46,269 bases of DNA, taken from the NCBI GenBank assembly GCA_000432435.1, contig HF993130.1, positions 55,593-101,861 of the forward strand, given 5' to 3'. Positions 1 through 7,976 of the stretch are shown here, in pieces (positions within the stretch are counted from its first letter, which is position 1; every line of letters starts with the position of its first letter). The stretch is from Eubacterium sp. CAG:180 (lineage in GTDB: Bacteria > Bacillota > Clostridia > Oscillospirales > Acutalibacteraceae). Under the pieces are notes generated by a model that worked only from the letters and a program-made list of their open reading frames with translations, had not been told where the DNA came from and did not search any database. A program made the translations under genes and the position numbers.

Positions 1-111
1 TCAACCGCCGCTAAATCGTCTTCGAGAAAACGCAAGATGAAAAAGGCGGCAAAAAAGGCGGCAAACACCATAAATACCATTGTCGATAATATGCAGGATA
101 TGATAAAATAG
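1..111 (+). CDS. C-terminal fragment of an unknown, lysine/alanine-rich protein
   Basis: Reading frame 1 is open from the first base and stops at TAG 109-111, giving 36 residues. The fragment is very basic, with RKRKMKKAAKKAA in its first half, and ends in an amphipathic-looking stretch rich in I, D, N and M. The start lies outside the window, so the family cannot be named. A basic tail of this type is seen in nucleic-acid-binding and in membrane-associated proteins. The frame is supported only by its position and by the clean gap and RBS of pdaA that follow. Confidence 0.45.
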   Translation, partial: STAAKSSSRKRKMKKAAKKAANTINTIVDNMQDMIK

Positions 112-133
112 TCGTATCAAAGCATTCTCTGAG

Positions 134-155
134 CAAAGCGGTTTTCGCCGCTTTG
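134..155 (+). other. 8-bp hairpin between the upstream gene and pdaA
   Basis: CAAAGCGG and CCGCTTTG form a perfect 8-bp stem around a TTTTCG loop. No T-run follows on the plus strand, so it is a poor intrinsic terminator. It sits 12 bases before the first A of the pdaA ribosome binding site AGGAGG and could act as a weak terminator or as a 5' stabilising hairpin of the pdaA transcript. Confidence 0.35.
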
Positions 156-175
156 TTACATAGGAGGAAGAAAAA

Positions 176-1138
176 ATGAAAAAAATTCTCTGTATTTTTT
201 CCGCATTGCTGATAGTGCTCGGAGCAGTTTTTTTCGGATGCGGAAAAAAGAATGATAAAGCCGCTGCCGAGCAGAGCGAAACCGCCGCCCCCACGACAGA
301 AAGCACGACCGCTCCCGACCCGAAGCCGGTTTTATCAGGCGACGCCGCTTTAAAAGACGGCGAAACCTACACGGGTAGGGCTCCGCTGCCGCTTGTCGAT
401 TTTAACGTTTCCGATCCCGAAAACACACGCGGTCTTTCAACCGAAAAGCACGGCTACGGCTACGGCATAGCGAAAGACGGCAAGCCGAACGATATATCTG
501 TAAACAATCAAAAATACTTTGAGACAAACGGATACAAAGCGCTTTGCCTCGACACCAAATCAACTGACAAGGTATTATACCTTACATTTGACTGCGGCTA
601 CGAAAACGGCTACACGGCAAAAATTCTTGACACATTAAAGGAAAAGCAGGTTACCGCCGCATTTTTCTGCACACTTCCGCAGGTAAAGGAAAATCCCGAA
701 ATCATAGCGCGAATGATAAACGAAGGCCATATTGTCGGAAATCACTCCGTAACCCACCCCTCATTCCCGACCTTAACAAGACTCCAAATGGCAAATGAAA
801 TCAAGGGCATGGACGATTATTTAAGAACCTATTTCGGATACAGCGCGCCGTTTTTCCGTTTCCCGATGGGAGAATACTCCGACAGCGCACTCGACGCGGT
901 AGGTTCGCTCGGATACACAAGCGTATTTTGGTCTGTGGCGTATTCCGATTGGGATTTAAAAAAGCAAAAAGGCGAAGAATTTGCATTTAACACCGTTATG
1001 TCAAGACTGCACCCCGGAGCCGTAATACTTCTGCATGCGGTATCTCCCGACAATGCGGCGGCTCTCGGCAGAATTATTGACTCGGCAAGAGAGCAGGGAT
1101 ACACATTTAAGTCGCTGTACGACTATCCGCAGGAATAA
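176..1138 (+). CDS. pdaA: PdaA-type polysaccharide deacetylase (muramic delta-lactam de-N-acetylase)
   Basis: This is a carbohydrate esterase family 4 (NodB-fold) enzyme of the PdaA subtype, which removes the N-acetyl group from muramic acid so that delta-lactam can form in spore cortex peptidoglycan. The 320-residue protein has an N-terminal hydrophobic segment (3-20) ending in FFGC with Cys22, a weak lipobox, followed by a Thr/Pro/Ala-rich linker to about residue 75. Catalytic motifs are TFDCGYENGYT (137-147), HSVTH (190-194), RFPMGEYS (228-235) and LHAVSPDNAAAL (286-297). The last one and the YENGYT extension are typical of PdaA rather than of general chitin deacetylases. The second Asp of the usual TFDDG is Cys here; PdaA proteins usually vary at that place. 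An AGGAGG lies 7 bases before ATG. The role in cortex formation is inferred from the subtype and fits the other sporulation genes in the window. Confidence 0.9.
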   Translation: MKKILCIFSALLIVLGAVFFGCGKKNDKAAAEQSETAAPTTESTTAPDPKPVLSGDAALKDGETYTGRAPLPLVDFNVSDPENTRGLSTEKHGYGYGIAKDGKPNDISVNNQKYFETNGYKALCLDTKSTDKVLYLTFDCGYENGYTAKILDTLKEKQVTAAFFCTLPQVKENPEIIARMINEGHIVGNHSVTHPSFPTLTRLQMANEIKGMDDYLRTYFGYSAPFFRFPMGEYSDSALDAVGSLGYTSVFWSVAYSDWDLKKQKGEEFAFNTVMSRLHPGAVILLHAVSPDNAAALGRIIDSAREQGYTFKSLYDYPQE

Positions 1139-1158
1139 TAACTAATCATACAATAACA

Positions 1159-1192
1159 AAAACCGCTTCTCGCCGAAACGAAAAGCGGTTTT
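1159..1192. terminator. Bidirectional terminator between pdaA and the glp cassette
   Basis: AAAACCGCTT (1159-1168) pairs perfectly with AAGCGGTTTT (1183-1192). A-rich and T-rich flanks lie on the two sides, so it can end transcripts of both convergent units, pdaA on plus and the DUF1667 gene on minus. Confidence 0.75.
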
Positions 1193-1203
1193 ATTTATCT
1201 TAT

Positions 1204-1563
1204 TCAGTCATTGTTTGTGGCGACTATATTTACCCCTGTGCCGAGAACATCCTCGATTACAACATCTCCGATTGAGACGGGAGCTTTAAGTGTGACCTTA
1301 TTTATTTCAGTCATACAGTCGAAAATTTTCTCCTTGGGTATAGGCGAGCTTGTCTTTACCGGCACTACGGGAAGTCTGCCTCCCTCAACCTTAACGGTGG
1401 AGGTTACCATTCTTTCGGGGTGTGTGCACTCGGCTCTCGCGTAAGCGTCACCGCGTTTACACGTGTTTCCCGTAACGGAAAGAACTTCTCCGCTGTCTGA
1501 CTGCTCAACCGTTATGGAACAGCCGATAGGACATGAAACACATACAAGTTCTTTTTTAGCCAT
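1204..1563 (-). CDS. DUF1667 protein with conserved Cys pairs, glycerol-3-phosphate oxidation cassette
   Basis: The protein (119 residues from ATG 1563) belongs to the DUF1667/COG3862 family, small proteins with CxxC-type cysteines: CVSCPIGC near the N-terminus and a further Cys in the segment GNTCKRGD. The family is found almost only downstream of the two FAD enzymes that precede it here, and is presumed to carry a metal centre or assist electron transfer; its biochemical role is not established. I chose the ATG at 1563 because AAAGGAGG lies 9 bases upstream; an in-frame ATG at 1572 is fused to that Shine-Dalgarno sequence and is unlikely. The start is one base past the TAA stop of the upstream gene, so translation is coupled. 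Confidence 0.85.
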   Translation of the reverse strand: MAKKELVCVSCPIGCSITVEQSDSGEVLSVTGNTCKRGDAYARAECTHPERMVTSTVKVEGGRLPVVPVKTSSPIPKEKIFDCMTEINKVTLKAPVSIGDVVIEDVLGTGVNIVATNND

Positions 1564-1564
1564 A

Positions 1565-2827
1565 TTACGCATCCTCCTTTACGGAAACTACCATGGTGCT
1601 GTCTACGGGCAGAGAATGGATAATATCAGCCTTAATCGGAACATATTCCATTTCGCCGGGGCACATTTTCTTTTTCTTCTTGGTATAGATAACCTCGCCG
1701 TTGCAGGTAATGGTGAGAGTTACGTTTTTAAGGACTCTGCCAACGCGGAAATAGAGCTTAACGTCCTTATCGGTATCGTGGGAAATTCTCTGCGGAACTA
1801 TGTATCTTACGCCGTTTTCGCCCTTTGTATTTACAAATTCGTCGCAGTTCTTTTCACCGCGGATATATTTTGCGGCACCTGCGCCTGCAAGCTGGCTCTC
1901 CTCTGTTACATAGTCAACAAGATCGTGCACCTGCAAAACGTTTCCGCACGCAAACACGCCCTTGTGCTTTGTCTCACGGTATTCGTCAACTATCGGGCCG
2001 TTTGTTATACGGTCAAGCTCGATACCGGCATTCTTTGAAAGCTCATTTTCGGGAATGAGTCCTACCGACAGCATAAGCGTGTCACAGGGTATATACTCCT
2101 CCGTGCCGGGAATTGGCTTCAAATGCTCGTCTACATTGGCAACGGTGACACCCTCAAGACGGTCCTTGCCGTGAGTGCTGACAACCGTGCAGGAAAGGCG
2201 AAGCGGAATACCGAAGTCCTCAAGGCACTGAACGATATTTCTCGTAAGTCCGCCCGAATACGGCATAAGCTCGCAAACAGCCTTAACCTTCGCGCCCTCT
2301 AAGGTCATACGTCTTGCCATAATAAGACCTATGTCGCCCGAGCCTAAGATTACAACAGTTTTACCCGGCATATATCCGTCAATATTAACGTATTTCTGAG
2401 CGGTTCCGGCGGTCATAATACCCGACGCACGGCAGCCTGCTATTGAAAGCGCACCTCTCGGTCTTTCACGACAACCCATTGCCAGCACAACAGCCTTTGC
2501 CTTTATTGTGAGAAGCCCGTCCTTATTGTTAACGGCAGTTACAACATTGTCGTCTGAAATATCAAGAACCATTGTATCGACTTTAACGTCAATGTCGGTT
2601 TCCTTAACCTGCTTTATAAATCTGCCGGCGTATTCTGGGCCGGAGAGCTCCTCGCCGAAGTAATGCAGACCGAAGCCGGTGTGTATACACTGCTCAAGTA
2701 TACCGCCGAGAGTATCGGCACGTTCCAAAATAAGGATTTTTTTAACTCCCTTGTCATAGGCCTCAAGCGCAGCCGCCATTCCGGCAGGGCCGCCGCCTAC
2801 AACTACTAAATCATAACACGTTTCCAT
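1565..2827 (-). CDS. FAD/NAD(P)-dependent oxidoreductase, GlpB-like partner of G3P dehydrogenase
   Basis: This 420-residue protein has the two-dinucleotide-binding fold: an FAD site VVGGGPAGMAAA near residues 9-20, an NAD site VILGSGDIGLIMAR in the middle, and a C-terminal FAD-binding GVFACGNV motif. It lacks the CxxC redox disulfide of thioredoxin-reductase relatives. The order GlpO-like dehydrogenase, this oxidoreductase, DUF1667 is a recurring clostridial cassette thought to pass electrons from glycerol-3-phosphate oxidation to NAD or another acceptor. ATG 2827 is preceded by GAGGTGG, and the gap to the upstream stop is 9 bases. The electron acceptor cannot be read from the sequence. Confidence 0.85.
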   Translation of the reverse strand: METCYDLVVVGGGPAGMAAALEAYDKGVKKILILERADTLGGILEQCIHTGFGLHYFGEELSGPEYAGRFIKQVKETDIDVKVDTMVLDISDDNVVTAVNNKDGLLTIKAKAVVLAMGCRERPRGALSIAGCRASGIMTAGTAQKYVNIDGYMPGKTVVILGSGDIGLIMARRMTLEGAKVKAVCELMPYSGGLTRNIVQCLEDFGIPLRLSCTVVSTHGKDRLEGVTVANVDEHLKPIPGTEEYIPCDTLMLSVGLIPENELSKNAGIELDRITNGPIVDEYRETKHKGVFACGNVLQVHDLVDYVTEESQLAGAGAAKYIRGEKNCDEFVNTKGENGVRYIVPQRISHDTDKDVKLYFRVGRVLKNVTLTITCNGEVIYTKKKKKMCPGEMEYVPIKADIIHSLPVDSTMVVSVKEDA

Positions 2828-2836
2828 TATTCCACC

Positions 2837-4267
2837 TCATTTCGTCCTGTCAAAGATAATCTTTGACTCACCGCCGAATTTTGTTATCTCGTTCATCGGA
2901 ACGCCGAGTTCCTTCGAAAGTATCTCGACTACCTTTGAGCCGCAGAAGCCGCCTTGGCACCTGCCCATACCTGCTCTTGTGCGACGCTTAACCCCGTCAA
3001 CGTCTCTTGCGCCTACGGGAGCGTGTATGGCGTCAAGAATTTCGCCCTCGGTAATGGTCTCGCAGCGGCAGATAATCCTGCCGTAACGTTTATCCTTTGC
3101 AATAAGCTTTTCACGCTCTTCCTTTGTCATATTGCGGAAACGAACGGGTGCCGGACGACTGCCGTTAAAGTCTGCTTTCTTTTGGGGAGCGGCCTTTTCG
3201 GCGAAAAGCTCCGCGACATATTTTGCAATGGCAGGCGCAGCGGAAAGACCCGGCGATTCTATACCCGCAACATTGATAAAGCGGTCGTTTTTATCGGAAT
3301 AGCCTATGATAAAGTCATCCGTAACAGGATGCGCTCTGACACCTGCAAACGATGTTATTGCGCCTCTGACATTTACGTTCGGAACGGATTTCAAAGCCTT
3401 AGAGAGAATAAACTCAAGGCCCTCGGGAGTTGTATCCACATCGTCCTTATTATCCTCATCCGTCGCCGACGGGCCGACAAGAAGGTTGCCGTCAACCGTA
3501 GGAGTTACCAATACGCCCTTGCCCATTTCGTTGGGGCACTGGAATACGGTGCGGTCAACAAGATGGCCGAAGGATTTATCGAGAAGATAATACTCGCCTT
3601 TACGGGCTACTATCTTTATGGAATCGTCGCCTATCATACGGGCAACCTCGTCGCTGTGAGTACCTGCGGCATTTATTACATATGACGCGGTTATATCGCC
3701 CTTCGTGGTATCGAGAACAAATTCCGAGCCGTTAAAGCTTATTGCCTTTACAAGACAATTTCTTATAAATTCAACGCCGTTTTCACAAGCATTCTCAGCC
3801 GCCGCTATTGTTAACTCATACGGGCATACTATACCCGCGGATTTTGAGTAAAGTGCGCCGACTGCCTCGTCGCTGATATTCGGTTCAAGCTCATGGAGCC
3901 TCTTTGAATCAATTATTTCAAGCTCGGGAACACCGTTTTTAATTCCGCGGTCATACAGAAGATGCACATGCTCCATTTCCTTTTCGGAAAAAGCGACTAC
4001 CAAAGAGCCGTTATTTCTGTACGGAACATTCAGCTCTTTACAAAGCTTAGGCATAATAGCCGTACCCTCAACATTCAGCTTTGCTTTCACGGTACCCGAC
4101 ACAGCATCAAAGCCGCCGTGGACGATTGCGCTGTTTGCCTTGGTAGTTCCCATTGCAATGTCGTTACACCTTTCAAGCACTGCTGCCTTTACGTCATATT
4201 TCGAGAGTTCTCTCGAAATAAGAGCGCCGACAACGCCGCCGCCTATAACGGCAACATCGTACTTCAT
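2837..4267 (-). CDS. FAD-dependent glycerol-3-phosphate dehydrogenase with C-terminal BFD-like [2Fe-2S] domain
   Basis: The protein (476 residues) is a DAO-family flavoenzyme with an N-terminal FAD motif VIGGGVVGALISREL, followed by the GTTKANSAIVHGGFD stretch seen in GlpA/LhgO-like enzymes. The C-terminal 80 residues form a BFD-like Fe-S domain with Cys400, Cys402, Cys437 and Cys442 (CRC...RCQGGFC). Such proteins in clostridia are annotated as anaerobic glycerol-3-phosphate dehydrogenase; the related L-2-hydroxyglutarate oxidases share the fold, so the substrate is inferred from the cassette. AAGGGGTGG precedes ATG 4267. It is the first gene of the three-gene cassette; only 43 bases separate it from the DHHW stub upstream and I see no clear promoter there. 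Confidence 0.8.
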   Translation of the reverse strand: MKYDVAVIGGGVVGALISRELSKYDVKAAVLERCNDIAMGTTKANSAIVHGGFDAVSGTVKAKLNVEGTAIMPKLCKELNVPYRNNGSLVVAFSEKEMEHVHLLYDRGIKNGVPELEIIDSKRLHELEPNISDEAVGALYSKSAGIVCPYELTIAAAENACENGVEFIRNCLVKAISFNGSEFVLDTTKGDITASYVINAAGTHSDEVARMIGDDSIKIVARKGEYYLLDKSFGHLVDRTVFQCPNEMGKGVLVTPTVDGNLLVGPSATDEDNKDDVDTTPEGLEFILSKALKSVPNVNVRGAITSFAGVRAHPVTDDFIIGYSDKNDRFINVAGIESPGLSAAPAIAKYVAELFAEKAAPQKKADFNGSRPAPVRFRNMTKEEREKLIAKDKRYGRIICRCETITEGEILDAIHAPVGARDVDGVKRRTRAGMGRCQGGFCGSKVVEILSKELGVPMNEITKFGGESKIIFDRTK

Positions 4268-4296
4268 AAAAAATCCACCCCTTGTTTTTATTCAGC

Positions 4297-4314
4297 TTAG
4301 TGAGACTTCACTAA
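4297..4314. other. 7-bp hairpin at the end of the DHHW stub gene
   Basis: TTAGTGA (4297-4303) and TCACTAA (4308-4314) form a perfect stem with a 4-base loop. It overlaps the TAG stop of the minus-strand DHHW gene. No T-run follows, so it is not a canonical intrinsic terminator, and readthrough into the glycerol-3-phosphate cassette is possible. Confidence 0.4.
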
Positions 4315-4697
4315 TCTATATCCTGGCCGGCAAAATCGTCCTTATCCTGCTTGCTGACAAGAACAATGTCTCCCGAGCCTTTGGTCCCAGTGAGTATTTC
4401 CGATATTTTCCTGTTGAGTCCGAGAAATTCATCTCTGAAAGGGAATGTATCGGCGTAATATGTATCAAAATCCGAAGTATAGCTCTTATCAAAAAGCGCC
4501 GTGAACGAAAACTTGGGCTTTGCCGCAAGCTTTCTGTTTTCCTCTTCGGATACGGTTTTATCGGTATCGAATATCGATATAAGTCCTACAACGGTCAAAA
4601 CAAGCGCAAAAGCAAGGCTTAAAACCGCCCTGCCCGTGTTTGACTGCGGACTGAATAAGCCGTGTCTGTGCGCGGCACAGTAGCTTTTTATATGCAA
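4311..4697 (-). CDS. Truncated DHHW-type (AlgJ-like) membrane-anchored protein
   Basis: The 128-residue product has one N-terminal membrane segment (about 24-42) and then EEENRKLAAKPKFSFTALFDKSYTSDFDTYYADTFPFRD, the hallmark start of DHHW-family proteins that work with MBOAT O-acyltransferases to acetylate extracellular glycans. Family members are normally about three times longer and carry a SGNH-like catalytic domain after a linker; here the frame stops inside that linker, after GSGDIVLVSKQDKDDFAGQDID, and the next gene begins. The start is a TTG at 4697 with AAGGGGAG 7 bases upstream. It lies 17 bases after the MBOAT stop and is surely cotranscribed. It could be a decayed remnant or a real short form that only anchors or regulates the MBOAT protein. 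Confidence 0.65.
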   Translation of the reverse strand: MHIKSYCAAHRHGLFSPQSNTGRAVLSLAFALVLTVVGLISIFDTDKTVSEEENRKLAAKPKFSFTALFDKSYTSDFDTYYADTFPFRDEFLGLNRKISEILTGTKGSGDIVLVSKQDKDDFAGQDID

Positions 4698-4714
4698 AAA
4701 AGGTCTCCCCTTCG

Positions 4715-6124
4715 TTAAAATCTGAAATAAAGGAACGGATTATAGCTGGTCCCGACAAGCGACGCCGTTGAAATTGCAAGCGAAAAAATCACAAACAAAA
4801 CCGATAATACGTCCACGGTAACTTTTCCGCTTCGCGTCTTTGAAAGAGAGCCGGCAAAATTTTTGATGCGCGGCAAAAGCGGCATAGCACACACGGCACC
4901 TATTATAAGCAGCACCGCATAATTTACAATTACGGTCTTTTCCGTAAGCGTAACAAATCCGTTTGCGGCACCGAACGCCGCTTTGAAAAAGTATTTAATC
5001 TTGGACAAGTCGTCGAAATAGAAGAACACCCATCCGATAATTATAACAATCAACGAATAAACATGCCCGACTGCTCGCGGCAATTTCTCGAGAATCTTTC
5101 CGATATACATTTTTTCAAGCATCAGGAACACAAAATAATAAAGTCCCCAAAGGACAAAGTTCCAGCTTGCACCGTGCCAAAGACCGGTGAGAAGCCAAAC
5201 TATAAGCATATTCAGCGCCCAGTTTTTACGATTACCGCCGAGCGGTATGTAAAGGTAATCTCTGAAAAACGACGACAGCGTTATATGCCAGCGGCGCCAA
5301 AAATCAGAAACAGACACGGCGTAATACGGGTAATTGAAATTCTCGGGGAACGAAAAGCCGAACATATGCCCGAGGCCTATTGCCATATCTGAATAGCCCG
5401 AAAAATCGAAGTAGATTTGCAGGGTGTATGAGATTATACCTACCCACGCTCCCGCGCTTGAAAGCCCGGTCAAATCTCCGCCTATGAGCTTTTCCGTGAG
5501 CTGACCCGCAAAATTTGCTATAATTGCCTTCTTCAAAAGTCCGGCCGAGAAACGCATAACACCGGCGGAAATATTTTTCAGCGTGACTGTACGCTCTTCT
5601 ATTTGCTCCTCCACATCGCTGTATCGAACTATGGGTCCTGCTATCAGCTGCGGGAACATAGACACATACAAGAGCAATTTGTAAAACGACGGCTGCACCT
5701 TGACGCTGCCGCGGTATACGTCGATAACATAGGTAAGTGCCTGAAAGGTATAAAATGAAATTCCTATCGGCAGCGCAAGCTTGAGGTTCGGCAAATTCAG
5801 CGAAAAAAGAGAATTAACATTTTCGCTGAAAAACGAAGAATATTTAAAAAGCGCGAGCGAAGACAAAGTTATAACCGCCGCAAGAGTGAGAAAAAGCTTT
5901 GACTGCCATCTGTCGCGAAAGCGTTCGATAAGAAGCCCGAAAACGTAATCCACAAACGCGGTGGCAATCATCAGAAATATATATTTAGGCTCGCCCCATG
6001 CATAAAACACAAGAGAAAAGACGAGCAAAATCACGTTGCGCGAGGATGTTTTTTGCACTATGTAATAGCAAATAAAGCACAGCGGTAAAAACAGGTATAA
6101 AAAAGTCAGACTTGAAAAGACCAA
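4715..6124 (-). CDS. MBOAT family O-acyltransferase (AlgI/DltB-like)
   Basis: This 469-residue polytopic membrane enzyme moves acyl groups, usually acetyl, across the membrane to cell-surface polysaccharides. The N-terminus MVFSSLTFLYLFLP is typical of the family. The signature FWRRWHITLSSFFRDYLYIPLGG (with His280) and the invariant His317 in LLTGLWHGASWN are both intact. ISFYTFQALTYVIDVYRG (122-139) is also family-typical. The start codon is a TTG at 6124, chosen because it gives the canonical N-terminus; a TGGTGA lies upstream. The downstream partner is a DHHW protein missing its catalytic domain, so the acceptor glycan is unknown. Confidence 0.9.
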   Translation of the reverse strand: MVFSSLTFLYLFLPLCFICYYIVQKTSSRNVILLVFSLVFYAWGEPKYIFLMIATAFVDYVFGLLIERFRDRWQSKLFLTLAAVITLSSLALFKYSSFFSENVNSLFSLNLPNLKLALPIGISFYTFQALTYVIDVYRGSVKVQPSFYKLLLYVSMFPQLIAGPIVRYSDVEEQIEERTVTLKNISAGVMRFSAGLLKKAIIANFAGQLTEKLIGGDLTGLSSAGAWVGIISYTLQIYFDFSGYSDMAIGLGHMFGFSFPENFNYPYYAVSVSDFWRRWHITLSSFFRDYLYIPLGGNRKNWALNMLIVWLLTGLWHGASWNFVLWGLYYFVFLMLEKMYIGKILEKLPRAVGHVYSLIVIIIGWVFFYFDDLSKIKYFFKAAFGAANGFVTLTEKTVIVNYAVLLIIGAVCAMPLLPRIKNFAGSLSKTRSGKVTVDVLSVLFVIFSLAISTASLVGTSYNPFLYFRF

Positions 6125-6242
6125 AAGATATCACCACAAACATATATTAGCTTTAGTATTGTATCACAAAATTCTCAAAATTAACAGCCTTTTTTGATAA
6201 ATATTATCAACGCACCGTATTTCAGCTCCAAAGACGTATTTT

Positions 6243-6956
6243 TTACGAAACTTTTTCTATTTCCGTCTTCAATCTCGCTATTATTCGTTTTTCCAGTCTT
6301 GAAATATAGCTTTGGGAAATGCCCAAGATATCCGCCACTTCCTTTTGAGTGTGTTCATTATATCTGCCGAGACCGAAGCGCATATTCATAATCAGCTTTT
6401 CACGGTCTGGCAAGGCGTCAACCGTTTTTAAAAGGAGCTTCTTCTCGTCATCGTATTCGATATTTCGATTTACTTCGTCCGGCTCGCTGCCGAGCACATC
6501 TGACAAAAGCAATTCGTTGCCGTCCCAATCGACATTCAACGGCTCATCTATGGAAACATCGCCCTTATGCGAATTTGTTTTGCGAAGATGCATAAGTATT
6601 TCGTTTTCGATGCAGCGCGAGGAGTAAGTAGCAAGCTTGATGTTTTTTTCGGGTCTGAAGGTGTTTACGGATTTAATAAGACCTATTGTGCCAATCGAAA
6701 TCAAGTCCTCTACCGGCACACCGGAATTTTCAAATTTTTTTGCAATATAAACCACAAGTCTCAGGTTGTGAGTTATAAGGGCTTGCCTGGCCTTTTCGAC
6801 ATCGTTTCCGTTGCCGACGAGTATATCGGACAGCAGCTTTTCCTCCTCCTTTTTTGAAAGCGGCGGAGGCAGCGTCTCAGGTCCGTTTATGTAGTGTACG
6901 TCATTTAAAAGGAAAAGCTTTTTAATCTTTGCCAGCAGTTTTTTTAGCGCGTTCAT
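6243..6956 (-). CDS. sigE: RNA polymerase sporulation sigma factor SigE (pro-sigma-E)
   Basis: This 237-residue sigma-70 family protein has region 2 (LITHNLRLVVYIAKKFENSGVPVEDLISIGTIGLIKSV, with KLATYSSRCIENEILMHLR) and a region 4 helix-turn-helix (TQKEVADILGISQSYISRLEKR). The first ~27 residues, MNALKKLLAKIKKLFLLNDVHYINGPE, match the hydrophobic and basic pro-sequence that keeps pro-SigE at the membrane until SpoIIGA cleaves it. SigE directs early mother-cell gene expression. The ATG at 6956 overlaps the 3' end of spoIIGA by 35 bases, with AGAGAGGG as ribosome binding site. A sigG gene often follows sigE in Firmicutes, but here the MBOAT gene follows instead. Confidence 0.95.
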   Translation of the reverse strand: MNALKKLLAKIKKLFLLNDVHYINGPETLPPPLSKKEEEKLLSDILVGNGNDVEKARQALITHNLRLVVYIAKKFENSGVPVEDLISIGTIGLIKSVNTFRPEKNIKLATYSSRCIENEILMHLRKTNSHKGDVSIDEPLNVDWDGNELLLSDVLGSEPDEVNRNIEYDDEKKLLLKTVDALPDREKLIMNMRFGLGRYNEHTQKEVADILGISQSYISRLEKRIIARLKTEIEKVS

Positions 6957-7842
6957 TTTTTTGGTTTCCCTCTCTTATCTCAAAAATTTTCGGCCCTAAA
7001 AGCACCGAATAATCACCTGAAGAAAACGGAGTCTTACTCTCCGCCAAAATGACATTTTTTACTTCTCTTGCTTCTTTTTTTCCGATTACCGTAACCGAAT
7101 CTATAAGCACGGCTCGCAGTATACTCTCACCGCCTACCGTTCCCGCCGGAATCAGTCTGATGCTTCCGTCATCGGCATTTATCGGCAGAGCGGCTTCTCC
7201 GTCAATAAACGAAAAGATTCCCTCCGGCACAAGCTTTTTCACAACAGAGCGTTCGGCTATAATTACGGGCGTATCCGAGAAGCCGTCGGAGAGAAGATTC
7301 CCCGTATCAAAAAGCGCCTTTGTAAAAACAGCCGCTCCTTTATTACATAGTTTTACGTCAAAAAGCTTGTCGTCGGGCGAATTTCGTTTTAAAAGCTTTG
7401 AAAAAAGCGTCAAAACCGCATAGCAGACAACCGTAGACAAAACAAGAAGCTTCACATCTATATCAAAATAGACCGCGGCGTTGTTATACACCATACCGCT
7501 CGGCTTAAAAACGAGCCAGACGGCAAGCATAAGTCCGGCGAAAATGAAATTCACGGCAAAAAAAGCGGCAAATTCTTTTATGAACACCGTAATTTTTTTC
7601 GGCGCAAAGGCAATAAGAACCAAAAGCACCGACATACAGAAATTCATAAAAACAGACAGTACATTCGGAATATTGGGCAAAAAAATCACAAGAGAGTATG
7701 CCCCGCCCGTAAACGCGCCTGCCGCAAGCCGTATTCTTTTCGGCTTTAGCCTTACAATCAGCGAGGCCGCCGACAACAAAAAATAGTTTATAAAGATATT
7801 TATTACAACAAGCACATCTACATATATTTTCGTTTTAATCAC
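6922..7842 (-). CDS. spoIIGA: Sporulation sigma-E processing peptidase SpoIIGA
   Basis: SpoIIGA is a membrane aspartic protease that removes the SigE pro-sequence in the mother cell after a signal from the forespore. About five N-terminal membrane helices come first, then a soluble domain with the catalytic signature ALFDTGN (Asp179-Thr-Gly counted from the GTG used here), then SVLLGPKIFEI near the C-terminus. The start is uncertain. No ATG fits: GTG 7842 gives 306 residues beginning (M)IKTKIYVDV, whereas a GGAG lies 8 bases before an ACG at 7833, exactly where family members begin (MKIYVDV). Longer in-frame starts up to 7944 run back through the promoter and the nagB terminator and were rejected. 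It forms an operon with sigE. Confidence 0.9.
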   Translation of the reverse strand: MIKTKIYVDVLVVINIFINYFLLSAASLIVRLKPKRIRLAAGAFTGGAYSLVIFLPNIPNVLSVFMNFCMSVLLVLIAFAPKKITVFIKEFAAFFAVNFIFAGLMLAVWLVFKPSGMVYNNAAVYFDIDVKLLVLSTVVCYAVLTLFSKLLKRNSPDDKLFDVKLCNKGAAVFTKALFDTGNLLSDGFSDTPVIIAERSVVKKLVPEGIFSFIDGEAALPINADDGSIRLIPAGTVGGESILRAVLIDSVTVIGKKEAREVKNVILAESKTPFSSGDYSVLLGPKIFEIREGNQKNERAKKTAGKD

Positions 7843-7878
7843 TCCGCAAGGCAAAAAATCAATACTGTTCTTTTTGTA

Positions 7879-7912
7879 ATTATACGATAAAACCTCTCCG
7901 TAATTTGTCGCA
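7879..7912 (-). promoter_or_regulatory. Spo0A-type promoter of spoIIGA-sigE
   Basis: On the minus strand a perfect TATAAT (7884-7879) lies about 36 bases before the spoIIGA start. Upstream of it, plus-strand TTTGTCGCA (7904-7912) matches the Spo0A box TTTGTCRAA at 8 of 9 positions. The TGTCGCA core is 21 bp from the -10 element, so the box covers the -35 region, as in Spo0A-activated sigma-A promoters such as Bacillus spoIIG. There is no good -35 hexamer. The same geometry occurs before spoIIAA. Confidence 0.7.
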
Positions 7913-7926
7913 TTGTGCAAGGCAAC

Positions 7927-7961
7927 AAAAAAGCTCCGAAGCACACAAGGCTTCGGAGCTT
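7927..7961 (-). terminator. Terminator of nagB
   Basis: A perfect 12-bp stem, AAGCTCCGAAGC (7931-7942) with GCTTCGGAGCTT (7950-7961), is followed on the minus strand by a T-run. It lies 15 bases after the nagB stop and isolates nagB from the spoIIGA promoter. Confidence 0.9.
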
Positions 7962-7976
7962 ATAGTTGTATTTTAA

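Noticed and set aside
1..306. Minus-strand frame over the window start
   Set aside because: It overlaps the pdaA start and ribosome binding site on the other strand and shows no family features.
6125..6242. Terminator after sigE at the TTGATAA/TTATCAA hairpin
   Set aside because: The stem is short and AT-only and is followed by an A-run, not a T-run, in the sigE direction.
7843..7944. Longer spoIIGA reading frame starting at 7944
   Set aside because: It runs through the nagB terminator and the Spo0A-like promoter, and family proteins begin near 7833-7842.
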